Shown piece after piece: positions 15,286 to 22,525 of a stretch of 34,020 nucleotides of DNA. How positions within the stretch are numbered: the first letter of the stretch is position 1; each line of letters begins with the position of its first letter. The position numbers and the translations under genes are program-made. The notes under the pieces were generated by a model that saw only the letters and a program-made list of their open reading frames with translations, had not been told where the DNA came from and did not search any database. Source of the stretch: CAADGU01 sp964581605 (GTDB taxonomy: Bacteria; Chloroflexota; Anaerolineae; Promineifilales; Promineifilaceae); the NCBI GenBank assembly GCA_964581605.1, contig CAZOPF010000062.1, positions 1 to 34,020 of the forward strand, written 5' to 3'.

Positions 15286-16068
15286 TCATTCAATGGGTAC
15301 AGTAAAAGTAGCCATGATGTTGTCTTGCCCGTCGAGCAGCGTTACCAATTCTCCCGGTTCCCAGACCGGCTCGGAAAGACCCCAAAATACGTCTGTGGCC
15401 CCGTCGCGGCCGGTACCGGTATGGAAGAGGATGCCGGCGCCGTCGCCAAAAAGCGTCACCTGCTTGAAGGTGTAGATATGATTTTGCAGGTCAACGATTT
15501 TCCAGCCGAGCAAGGCGATGGGATTGCTACCGCTGTTGACAATTTGTACCGCTTCGTTTTCCAGGTCGCCGGGGGCGATCACGGCCGTAATCCCCACCAC
15601 CGCCTCACTGCCTTCTGTCACCGTGATGGTGGCGGCCGGAATGGGGGTGGGCGAAGTGACCGGGGTGGGTTCTGGCGGCGGGGGGGTAGCGGTTGCCAAT
15701 CCACCCACGGGAATGATCAACTGGTCGCCCACCGACAAAAAGTTGGGGTTTGCCAGATTGTTGGCGGCGATAATATCTTCCATCGGTACATCATAAATTT
15801 GGGCGATGGTGGCCAGCGTGTCACCGGCGTTTACCACATGGATGGGTGGGCCTTCCGGTTCGGCCGTTGGTTCCGGTGTGTTGGTGGCGGCGGAGATGAA
15901 CGCGGAAGAGGTAGGGGTGGTGAGGGCGGCGCCGGCAACGGCCGTTTGCCCCGCCAGGGGTGCATTTTCCGCCCGCTGATTCTCCCAAAAATACAAAATT
16001 GCCAGCACCACCACTGCCGATACGATCACGTTAATCAGGATAAATGGCAACATGCGTCGAGCAGACAT
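15286..16068 (-). CDS. Membrane-anchored LysM and lamin-tail domain protein
   Basis: 260 residues from ATG 16068 (GGAG seven bases upstream). Residues 7-27 form one transmembrane anchor, followed by a Thr/Pro-rich stalk. A LysM domain spans about 76-120 (HVVNAGDTLATIAQIYDVP to LSVGDQLIIPVG), suggesting binding of peptidoglycan or another glycan. A second Pro-rich stretch leads to a lamin-tail domain at about 155-258, with VQIVNSGSNPIALLGWKIVD and LFGDGAGILFHTGTG. The protein should face the cell envelope. Its stop codon directly adjoins a heptamer palindrome. Confidence 0.88.
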   Translation of the reverse strand: MSARRMLPFILINVIVSAVVVLAILYFWENQRAENAPLAGQTAVAGAALTTPTSSAFISAATNTPEPTAEPEGPPIHVVNAGDTLATIAQIYDVPMEDIIAANNLANPNFLSVGDQLIIPVGGLATATPPPPEPTPVTSPTPIPAATITVTEGSEAVVGITAVIAPGDLENEAVQIVNSGSNPIALLGWKIVDLQNHIYTFKQVTLFGDGAGILFHTGTGRDGATDVFWGLSEPVWEPGELVTLLDGQDNIMATFTVPIE

Positions 16069-16249
16069 TCGTTTCTCCTGCCGGTTATTGTACCGGCAAC
16101 CAGGCAATTGGTCATGTGACAATGCAGCAATTCTCAATTTAGCTTATTTGCTCACCAAATGGAATTCGGCATCTCTTATACCCAAACGCGGCCGCACGCT
16201 CTTACCCGTCACCGTTTGCTTATTGAGACCTTGAAACCGGAGATTCAGC
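16069..16249. other. Intergenic region with a repeated 17-mer
   Basis: The divergent control region for the LysM gene and the SARP-kinase gene. GCAGCAATTCTCAATTT at 16124-16140 recurs with two changes at 19012-19028 and inverted at 19299-19315, so the sequence marks the edges of the accessory patch. No convincing promoter hexamers were found. Confidence 0.5.
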
Positions 16250-18028
16250 ATGTTATATTCCTTTAGCAGTCAACAACATCGGCCATCGTGTATACATTTT
16301 GCTCAAACATCAAAAGAGGCAGCCAGTAGGTTGGAAGTCCGGTTATTGGGCCGGTTTGAAGTGAAACTAGACGGCCGTACCGTCCCCCTCCCCTCACGCC
16401 CCGCCCAATCCCTGTTCGCTTACCTGGCCCTCAGCCCAGGCACCGCCCACCGCCGCGAAAAGCTGGCCGGGCTGCTCTGGCCGGACAGCAGCGACGACAA
16501 CGCCCGCCGCAACCTGCGCCAATCCCTCTGGCACATCCGCAAAGCATTGAGCGAGGCCGCCCACCATTACCTGCACAGCAATGATATGACCGTTGCGTTT
16601 GCGGCGGCCGCTTTCTGGCTGGATGTGGCCTTGCTGGAAAAACCGGTTGGCGCGGCGGCCACACCAGAGGAACTCATGGCCGTTGTGTCCGTGTATGGCG
16701 GCGAACTGCTGCCCGGTTTTTATGATGATTGGGTGGTGTGGCAGCGGGCACGGCAGCAAAACCTGTTTGAGCGCAAGATGGAGCAACTGTTGGACAGGCT
16801 GACGGCCGTGCACCGTTGGGATGACCTGTTGGAGTGGGGCGAACGCTGGCTGGCCTTCGGGCAGTCGCCGGAAGCGGCCTATCGCGCCCTGATGGTGGCC
16901 CATGCTGGCCGGGGCGATTTAGTGCGCATGGCGGCCGTCTACCGCCGCTGTGTGGATGCCCTGGAAAATGAACTGGGCGTCGAGCCATCACCCCAGACCA
17001 AAACACTGTATGAGCGGCTCTCACGAGGCGAGGAAGGGGATGCGTTGGCCGCCGCCCTGTTTCCACGGCGCTACCAGCTTTTGGAGGAAGTGGGGCGTGG
17101 CGGCATGGGCGTCGTGTACCGCGCCCATGATACCCGACTGGCCAGGGATGTGGCTGTCAAAATGCTGGCTCCCAACGCCCTGGACGCCGACGGCCGTGCC
17201 CGCCTTCTGCGCGAAGCCCAAGCCATTGCCCGCCTCAACCACCCCAACATTGTGACCGTCTTTGATACCGGGGAGGTGGACGGCCGTCCCTGCATCGTCA
17301 TGGAACTGGTGCCCGGCCACTCCCTGCGCCAACACAAACCACAAAACCTGGATGAAACCTTTTCCATCACCCGCCAGATTTGCCTGGCCCTGGAACACAA
17401 ACATCGAGTTTGTCATGCCTATTATCGTTTAGGAAGTTTAGCATTCAAGCAGAAAATGTATACGAGAGCCAGACCTCTTTGGATGGAGGCTCTGGCAAAT
17501 GCCCAGGAGGTAAATGCAAAATTCTACTCGGCCGTTTTATGGATTAGTTTAGGGGAGTTAGCAAGGCAACTTGGTGATTACCAACAGGCTACTACATTTT
17601 ATGAGGAAGGCCTGATATTGGCACAGCAAATTAACTACACAGGGGCTATAGCTTCAATACCTATTGGTTTAGGATATAATGCTCTCTATCAGGAGGCTCT
17701 ACCCCAGGCGAAAGTTTTATTTAAAGAAGCTTTGATCCTCGGAAGAAAGTTTCGGGACCACATAGCATTCCTAGCCCCTTCCTTAGTAGGAATGGCAGGA
17801 GTCGCCGGAAAAGGAGGTCAGGCTGAGCAAGCAGCACAACTATTGGGGGCGGTAACGGATTTGTTGACGGCTTGCAATGAACTACTTGATCCGGATGACC
17901 AGGCAGAATATGACCGGTATTTGGGGTTGGTTCGCGCCCAACTCAACGCCGTCACCTTCACCAAAGCCTGGGCCGCTGGGCAGGCCATGTCGCTGGACGA
18001 AGCCATCGCCTTTGCTTTGGAAACATAA
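16250..18028 (+). CDS. SARP/BTAD regulator with truncated Ser/Thr kinase fused to TPR tail
   Basis: 592 residues. Residues about 27-105 are the winged-helix DNA-binding domain, then a bacterial transcriptional activation (BTAD) domain to about 255. A protein kinase N-lobe follows: VGRGGMGVVYRAH (281-293), K304 in VAVKML and E322 in REAQAIARL. At about residue 385 the kinase stops abruptly at ICLALEHKH, where HRDLK should follow; catalytic loop, DFG and the C-lobe are missing, and the chain continues as tetratricopeptides (YYRLGSLAFKQ, LGELARQLGDYQQATTFYEEG). Related proteins are over 1000 residues with kinase, ATPase and TPR regions, so about half the gene seems deleted in frame. GGAG stands seven bases before the ATG. 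The kinase cannot be active. Confidence 0.8.
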   Translation: MLYSFSSQQHRPSCIHFAQTSKEAASRLEVRLLGRFEVKLDGRTVPLPSRPAQSLFAYLALSPGTAHRREKLAGLLWPDSSDDNARRNLRQSLWHIRKALSEAAHHYLHSNDMTVAFAAAAFWLDVALLEKPVGAAATPEELMAVVSVYGGELLPGFYDDWVVWQRARQQNLFERKMEQLLDRLTAVHRWDDLLEWGERWLAFGQSPEAAYRALMVAHAGRGDLVRMAAVYRRCVDALENELGVEPSPQTKTLYERLSRGEEGDALAAALFPRRYQLLEEVGRGGMGVVYRAHDTRLARDVAVKMLAPNALDADGRARLLREAQAIARLNHPNIVTVFDTGEVDGRPCIVMELVPGHSLRQHKPQNLDETFSITRQICLALEHKHRVCHAYYRLGSLAFKQKMYTRARPLWMEALANAQEVNAKFYSAVLWISLGELARQLGDYQQATTFYEEGLILAQQINYTGAIASIPIGLGYNALYQEALPQAKVLFKEALILGRKFRDHIAFLAPSLVGMAGVAGKGGQAEQAAQLLGAVTDLLTACNELLDPDDQAEYDRYLGLVRAQLNAVTFTKAWAAGQAMSLDEAIAFALET

Positions 18029-18155
18029 AACCTGAATCTGTTTGTAGTATAATCCTTCAAGTAGTGCCAGGCACAGGGTAAGACCGCTCTGGTTGACCAA
18101 ATACTGGCTGCCCTGTGCCTGGCACTGCACGAGGGGAAAGTTATTTGAGGCGTTC
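18029..18155. repeat. 16-bp inverted repeat ahead of the toxin-antitoxin pair
   Basis: AGTGCCAGGCACAGGG (18063-18078) and its perfect complement (18111-18126) enclose 32 nt. Each arm itself contains GTGCCAGGCAC, a smaller palindrome. It lies 30 bases upstream of the MNT start codon and could be a mobile repeat or a control site. The rest of this 127-bp gap holds the 3' flank CCTGAATCTGT, repeated at 18998-19008. Confidence 0.8.
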
Positions 18156-18509
18156 ATGTTAACAGAGGCGCAACTGAACCAGGTGTTACAAGAGGTTATT
18201 GACACGCTGCAAACGGGTTATGAACCAGACGAGGTGATTTTATTCGGCTCATATGCTTACGGCCGTCCCCACAATGACAGCGACCTGGATTTGTTTATTG
18301 TGAAAGATTCGGCCGACCGTCCCCTAGATCGTCGGGTCAAAGTTCGAGAGTTACTACAACGGGTAAACGGCCGTATGCCCCTGACGTTGTATGTTTTGAC
18401 GCCCGTTGAACTCAGGCAGCGGTTGGCAATGGGAGACCAGTTTTTACAAGAGATTGTTGGAAAAGGGAGAGTATTGTATGTCCGGGATGGATTCTCTTAT
18501 TCCAACTGA
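18156..18509 (+). CDS. MNT-type nucleotidyltransferase antitoxin
   Basis: 117 residues, a minimal nucleotidyltransferase. The active site is GSYAYGRPHNDSDLDL (G31-S32 and D43, D45), the full GSx10DxD pattern, so it should be catalytic. MNT proteins neutralise their HEPN partner, in studied cases by adding AMP to the toxin. GAGG lies five bases before the ATG. The gene overlaps the HEPN gene by 32 bases, the usual operon order for this type. It is bracketed by two copies of the SARP-gene 3' end, suggesting the module arrived or was duplicated in this locus. Confidence 0.9.
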   Translation: MLTEAQLNQVLQEVIDTLQTGYEPDEVILFGSYAYGRPHNDSDLDLFIVKDSADRPLDRRVKVRELLQRVNGRMPLTLYVLTPVELRQRLAMGDQFLQEIVGKGRVLYVRDGFSYSN

Positions 18510-18882
18510 CTGGTACGCTAAAGCAGAGGAAGATTTGCGGGCTGCCAGAGCCTTATTGGATGACAAGGTTCGTTTGTATGGGGTGGCCGCCTTCCACATA
18601 CAACAAGCCCTGGAAAAATATATGAAAGGTTTCTTGTTATCCAAAGGCTGGACGCTACAACGCATACACGACTTAAGCAAACTCTTGAACGATCTTGTCG
18701 CTTATGAACCGGCATTTGCCAAATACAAGTCCCTTTGTGTGCGGGTGACCGAGTTTTATTTTGAGAGTCGCTATCCGCTATTCCCTGCCTCAGTGGCGGT
18801 GGAGAAAGAAGTCAAACAAATGTTGAGTGAGGCGGAAGAGCTAATAACCGAAATACAAAAACGTATAAAGCCAACCACATGA
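18478..18882 (+). CDS. HEPN domain toxin
   Basis: 134 residues, all-helical HEPN fold. HIQQALEKYMKGFLLSKG and the conserved RIHDL (R62-x-H64) identify the PF05168-type HEPN protein paired with MNT. HEPN toxins are commonly RNases; in this branch the R/H residues are the likely active site, but activity is not shown. GGGAG at 18465-18469 precedes the ATG by eight bases, inside the MNT gene. The last seven codons (RIKPTT and TGA) have a decayed copy at 19250-19270. Confidence 0.88.
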   Translation: MSGMDSLIPTDWYAKAEEDLRAARALLDDKVRLYGVAAFHIQQALEKYMKGFLLSKGWTLQRIHDLSKLLNDLVAYEPAFAKYKSLCVRVTEFYFESRYPLFPASVAVEKEVKQMLSEAEELITEIQKRIKPTT

Positions 18883-18920
18883 AGGTATGGACGGCCGTCC
18901 CGTACCCCACTAGACGATGA

Positions 18921-18995
18921 CACCTTCAACCAGACCTGGGCGCCGGGCAGGCCATGTCGCTGGAAGAAGCCATCACCTTTGCCCTGGAAACATAA
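18921..18995 (+). pseudogene. Relic of the 3' end of a SARP-kinase-type gene
   Basis: The stretch 18921-19008 repeats 17953-18041 with one base deleted and scattered changes: CACCTTCA..., then GGGCAGGCCATGTCGCTGGA, the same terminal codons (ALET, TAA) and the same trailer CCTGAATCTGT. The frame is broken near 18940. No upstream body of the gene remains. Confidence 0.85.
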
Positions 18996-19011
18996 AACCT
19001 GAATCTGTAAC

Positions 19012-19315
19012 GCAGCCATCCTCAATTTGAAATCAAACGTTCGTAGGGGTGGGACGGCGCGGGTTCCATTTGGGCAAAACTTGTGTCCCGCCTCCGCGCC
19101 GTCTTACCCTAGCTCACCCCAACCGGCCCAAACAGGGTGAGGCCCCGGATGGGGGTGGTTCCAAGCGGGGTAAGACAGGCGGGGTGTGCTGCTTTTCTTC
19201 GTAGCCAAGGTACTACCCGCCTGTTCCACCCCTACTACAAATCTTAAAATGCATAAAGCCAGCCACTTGAAGGTATGGACGGCCGTGCACCCCCAATCAA
19301 ATTGAGAATTGCTGG
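19012..19315. repeat. Nested inverted-repeat element
   Basis: Outer imperfect inverted repeats, CAGCCATCCTCAATTTGA and its relative at 19298-19315, enclose a second pair (19043-19063 with 19216-19235, GTAGGGGTGG type), a third (19085-19109 with 19167-19186, CTTACCC type) and a central CTCACCC/GGGTGAG hairpin (19113-19119, 19135-19141). No protein frame is convincing. It could be a non-autonomous mobile element or a structured RNA. It contains the HEPN 3'-end relic on its right side. Confidence 0.65.
19250..19270 (+). pseudogene. Relic of a HEPN gene 3' end
   Basis: Read in frame it gives CIKPAT and TGA, against RIKPTT and TGA at the end of the intact HEPN gene. The similarity continues past the stop (GAAGGTATGGACGGCCGT at both 18881-18898 and 19269-19286), so the two were once the same downstream region. 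Confidence 0.7.
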
Positions 19316-19320
19316 TGACA

Positions 19321-19395
19321 ATGATCCATTGTCAATGGTCAACGGCCAATGATCATTGGTTATTGACAGTTGACAGTTGACCCTTGACAATTCAG
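19321..19395. repeat. Heptamer palindromic element 3 (TTGACAG type)
   Basis: ATTGTCAATGGTCAAC (19328-19343) pairs with 19376-19391 at 15 of 16 positions; the right half is a clear tandem of TTGACAG, TTGACAG, TTGACCC, TTGACAA. It lies about 65 bases upstream of glgA. The TTGACA units could also serve as -35 boxes, but no matching -10 was found. Confidence 0.85.
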
Positions 19396-19460
19396 GTCAT
19401 TTGGAAACTGCCATAAATTGTGGAAAATAGGGGTACTTCACCAATAGAGGCAACCGATTG

Positions 19461-20903
19461 ATGGCCGAACAACGCAAAATACTCTTTCTCAGTGCCGAAG
19501 TAGCGCCTTTTGCCAAAACCGGCGGCTTGGGCGACGTGGGTGGCTCGTTGCCTAAAGCGTTACACGCGCTGGGCCATGATGTGCGCGTGGTGATGCCCGC
19601 CTACAAGAAAATTGAGGACGGCTACCCTGGGGTGTCGCCTTTGCCCGGACTGCTGCATGTGCCCACCGGGGTCGGCTATTTGCCGGTGGGGGTGTTCACT
19701 GGCAAGCTGCCAAACAGTGAAGTCCCCGTTTATTTTATTGCCGAGCAAAATCTATTTAACCGGCCCAATGTGTATGGCTACAGTGATGATGCGTATCGCT
19801 TTGCTCTGTTCAGTCGGGCGGCGTTAGAACTGACGCTGGCGCTGGAGTGGAAGCCGGACATTGTTCATGCCCATGACTGGCACACGGCCCCGGCCATTAC
19901 CTGGTTGTCTACGGCGGGGCAGGGGGACGGCCGTTTCCGTGGCATCTCCACCGTTTTCACCATCCATAACCTGGCCCACCAGGGGCGCACCAACTGGCAC
20001 ATCTTCGATTACCTGGGCATCCAGACCCACGCCCTGGCCGAAGAGGGGTACGGCGAAGTGAACTTCATGGCGCGGGGCATTTACCACGCCACCATGGTCA
20101 ACACCGTCAGCCCCACCTATGCCCGCGAGATTATGACCCCGGACGGCGGCGCCGGGCTGCACCATTTGTTGCGCCACCGCCACTATGATGTACATGGCAT
20201 TTTGAATGGGTTGGATTATGAGGAGTGGGATCCGGCGAGTGACGGCCGTATTGCTGCCCATTACAACGCCGATCACTTGGAAGCCCGCATCCACAACCGC
20301 CGCGCCTTGCAAGCCCGCGCCAACCTGCCCCAACGCGACAACATCCCCCTGGTGGCCATGGTCTCCCGCCTGGACTGGCAAAAAGGGCTGGACATTACCG
20401 GCCATGCCATCCATCTGTTGATGAATGGTTTTGCCGGAGAGGCCCAATTCATCGTCCTGGGCACAGGTGCAGCCGAGTATGAAGGGATGTTTGCCCAACT
20501 GGCGCATTATCACGCCGGGAAGATGACTGCTATTCTGGATTACAGCGCCGGTTTTGCCCCCCTGATTTACGCGGGTAGCGATATGTTCATCATGCCTTCC
20601 CGCTTTGAACCGTGTGGCCTGGGGCAGCTCATTGCCATGCGCTATGGCAGCGTGCCCGTTGTCCGCGCTACCGGTGGGCTGGTGGATACGGTGATTGAGG
20701 GGCATACAGGTTTTACTTTTCCCGGTTACAGCGCCGAAGCGTTCTGGCAGGCGATGCAGCGAGCGATTTATGTGTATAACGTAGACCGCCCCCGCTGGCA
20801 GCAAATTCAGCGCAATGGCATGGTGGCCGACTTTTCCTGGCGGCGCTCGGCGCTGAGTTACCAGCAGCTTTATGAGTGGGCGATAGCCCGGACATTTGGC
20901 TAA
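19461..20903 (+). CDS. glgA: Glycogen synthase (ADP-glucose type, GT5)
   Basis: 480 residues. Transfers glucose from a sugar nucleotide to a growing alpha-1,4-glucan. KTGGLGDVGGSLPKAL at 19-34 is the nucleotide-sugar binding signature of GT5; HAHDWHTA, HNLAHQG, VSRLDWQKGLD and PSRFEPCGLGQL are further GT-B landmarks. ATG 19461 has GAGG ten bases upstream. Its TAA is the first three bases of a heptamer palindrome that separates it from malQ, which it probably shares a transcript with. Confidence 0.95.
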   Translation: MAEQRKILFLSAEVAPFAKTGGLGDVGGSLPKALHALGHDVRVVMPAYKKIEDGYPGVSPLPGLLHVPTGVGYLPVGVFTGKLPNSEVPVYFIAEQNLFNRPNVYGYSDDAYRFALFSRAALELTLALEWKPDIVHAHDWHTAPAITWLSTAGQGDGRFRGISTVFTIHNLAHQGRTNWHIFDYLGIQTHALAEEGYGEVNFMARGIYHATMVNTVSPTYAREIMTPDGGAGLHHLLRHRHYDVHGILNGLDYEEWDPASDGRIAAHYNADHLEARIHNRRALQARANLPQRDNIPLVAMVSRLDWQKGLDITGHAIHLLMNGFAGEAQFIVLGTGAAEYEGMFAQLAHYHAGKMTAILDYSAGFAPLIYAGSDMFIMPSRFEPCGLGQLIAMRYGSVPVVRATGGLVDTVIEGHTGFTFPGYSAEAFWQAMQRAIYVYNVDRPRWQQIQRNGMVADFSWRRSALSYQQLYEWAIARTFG

Positions 20904-20957
20904 TTGAGTAATTGGGTAATTACCCAATTACTCAATTACCCAATTACTCAATTACCT
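20901..20957. repeat. Heptamer palindromic element 4 (TAATTGAG/TAATTGGG type)
   Basis: TAATTGAGTAATTGGGTAA (20901-20919) is followed with no loop by its exact complement (20920-20938), a perfect 38-bp palindrome, then about two more units to 20957. The first three bases are the glgA stop codon. The same 19-mer occurs at 26971-26989, where it holds the lrp stop. Confidence 0.95.
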
Positions 20958-20969
20958 CTAAGAGGAAAC

Positions 20970-22520
20970 ATGCGATTTAAACGTGCCGCAGGTGTATTGT
21001 TACATCCTACTTCTTTGCCCAGCCGGTATGGGATTGGTGACTTTGGGCAGTCGGCGTATCGGTTTGTGGATTTTCTCATTGAGAGCAAGCAGGCGCTCTG
21101 GCAAACGCTGCCGCTGGGGCCAACGGGGTATGGTGATTCGCCGTACCAATGTTTTTCGGCTTTTGCCGGGAATCCGCTGCTGATCAGCCCGGACCGATTG
21201 GTAGAAGAGGGGTATTTGCCGGCAACGGCCGTGCTCAACATCCCTTTTTTTCCCAACCACCAGGTAGATTATGGCCCCGTCATCACCTACAAAATGAATT
21301 TACTGCGGCAGGCATTTGCCCATTTTCAAAGCTATGGCACGGCCGAGCAGCGGGAAGGGTTGACCCAATTCAGCAAAGAACAGGCATACTGGCTGGACGA
21401 TTATGCCCTGTTTATGGCCCTCAAAAATGAACACCAGCATATCGAAGGTGGGGTCTGGAATACCTGGCCCAAAGAGATCGCCTTGCGCAAACCGAAGGCA
21501 ATGAAGGAGTGGGGCAAAAAGCTGGCTGATGAGGTGGCGCTGCACAAATTCTTGCAATTCCTCTTCTTCAAACAATGGCTGGAACTGAAAGGGTACGCCA
21601 ACATTCGCGGCATTCAGATTATTGGCGATATTCCCATCTTTGTGGCCTATGACAGCGCCGATGTGTGGGCGAATCCCGACCTTTTTTTCCTGGATGAGGC
21701 GGGGCAACCCACGGTGATTGCCGGGGTGCCGCCGGATTATTTCAGCGAAACGGGGCAGCGCTGGGGTAATCCACTCTATCGCTGGGAGCGGATGGAAGCG
21801 AACGGCTACGCCTGGTGGGAAAAGCGGCTGGATATGAGCTTTGTGCAGGCGGATATTGTGCGTATTGACCATTTCCGGGGGTTTGATGCCTATTGGGAGA
21901 TTCCCGCGAGTGAACCAACGGCCGTTGTGGGCCGATGGGTGCGGGGGCCAGGCGCACATTTCTTCCGTACCTTGCAGGAAAAATTGGGGGAACTGCCGCT
22001 GATTGCTGAAGATTTGGGAGTGATCACGCCGGAGGTGGAAGCGCTGCGGGACGAGTTTAAATTTCCGGGCATGAAAATTTTGCAGTTTGGCTTTGGCGGG
22101 GAGCGCAACAGCAGCTTTTTGCCGCACAGTTTTGGCCGTAACTGTGTGGTGTACACTGGCACACATGACAATGAGACGACGGTTGGCTGGTATCTAAACG
22201 CCAGCCAACATGAGCAAGACCATGCACGCCGCTATATGGCCGTTAATGGGCATGATATTGCCTGGGATATGATCCGGCTGGCGCATGGTTCGGTGGCGAA
22301 CACGGCCGTTATCCCCATGCAAGACTTGCTCAGTTTGGGCAATGAGGCGCGGATGAATTTCCCTGGCAAGGTGGGCGGCTATTGGCGCTGGCGTTATCGC
22401 GCCGACGCTCTGAGCGACCTGCTGGTTTATCGGTTGCGAGAGATTACGGAATTGTACGGCCGTGCCCCCGGCCAACAGCAAACGGCGAAGGTGGAGGCGA
22501 TAGTAACAGAGACGGCGTGA
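20970..22520 (+). CDS. malQ: 4-alpha-glucanotransferase (amylomaltase)
   Basis: 516 residues, GH77. Moves alpha-1,4-glucan segments between chains, processing maltodextrins made in glycogen turnover. HPTSLPSRYGIGDFG near the start, PIFVAYDSADVW, VRIDHFRGFDAYWEIPA (catalytic Asp in RIDHFRG), IAEDLG and YTGTHDNETT are the family blocks. ATG 20970 follows AGAGG by four bases; upstream in-frame codons lie in the repeat and are not family-like. It pairs with glgA as a glycogen unit and converges with the ABC genes (5-bp gap). Confidence 0.95.
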   Translation: MRFKRAAGVLLHPTSLPSRYGIGDFGQSAYRFVDFLIESKQALWQTLPLGPTGYGDSPYQCFSAFAGNPLLISPDRLVEEGYLPATAVLNIPFFPNHQVDYGPVITYKMNLLRQAFAHFQSYGTAEQREGLTQFSKEQAYWLDDYALFMALKNEHQHIEGGVWNTWPKEIALRKPKAMKEWGKKLADEVALHKFLQFLFFKQWLELKGYANIRGIQIIGDIPIFVAYDSADVWANPDLFFLDEAGQPTVIAGVPPDYFSETGQRWGNPLYRWERMEANGYAWWEKRLDMSFVQADIVRIDHFRGFDAYWEIPASEPTAVVGRWVRGPGAHFFRTLQEKLGELPLIAEDLGVITPEVEALRDEFKFPGMKILQFGFGGERNSSFLPHSFGRNCVVYTGTHDNETTVGWYLNASQHEQDHARRYMAVNGHDIAWDMIRLAHGSVANTAVIPMQDLLSLGNEARMNFPGKVGGYWRWRYRADALSDLLVYRLREITELYGRAPGQQQTAKVEAIVTETA

Positions 22521-22525
22521 CCTGA

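Noticed and set aside
15241..16119. Open frame of 292 codons on the + strand over the LysM gene
   Set aside because: Glycine/arginine-rich antisense reading of the Pro/Thr stalk; no start signal and no domain.
19824..20927. Minus-strand open frame of 367 codons over glgA
   Set aside because: Antisense shadow; glgA has complete family motifs. The upstream end also lies in a repeat.
20904..20969. N-terminal extension MSNWVITQ... of malQ
   Set aside because: These codons are the heptamer palindrome; the same peptide start appears before the aminotransferase only because the repeat is shared. A Shine-Dalgarno supports the ATG at 20970.
21300..22166. Minus-strand open frame of 288 codons over malQ
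   Set aside because: Antisense shadow of a fully recognisable GH77 gene.
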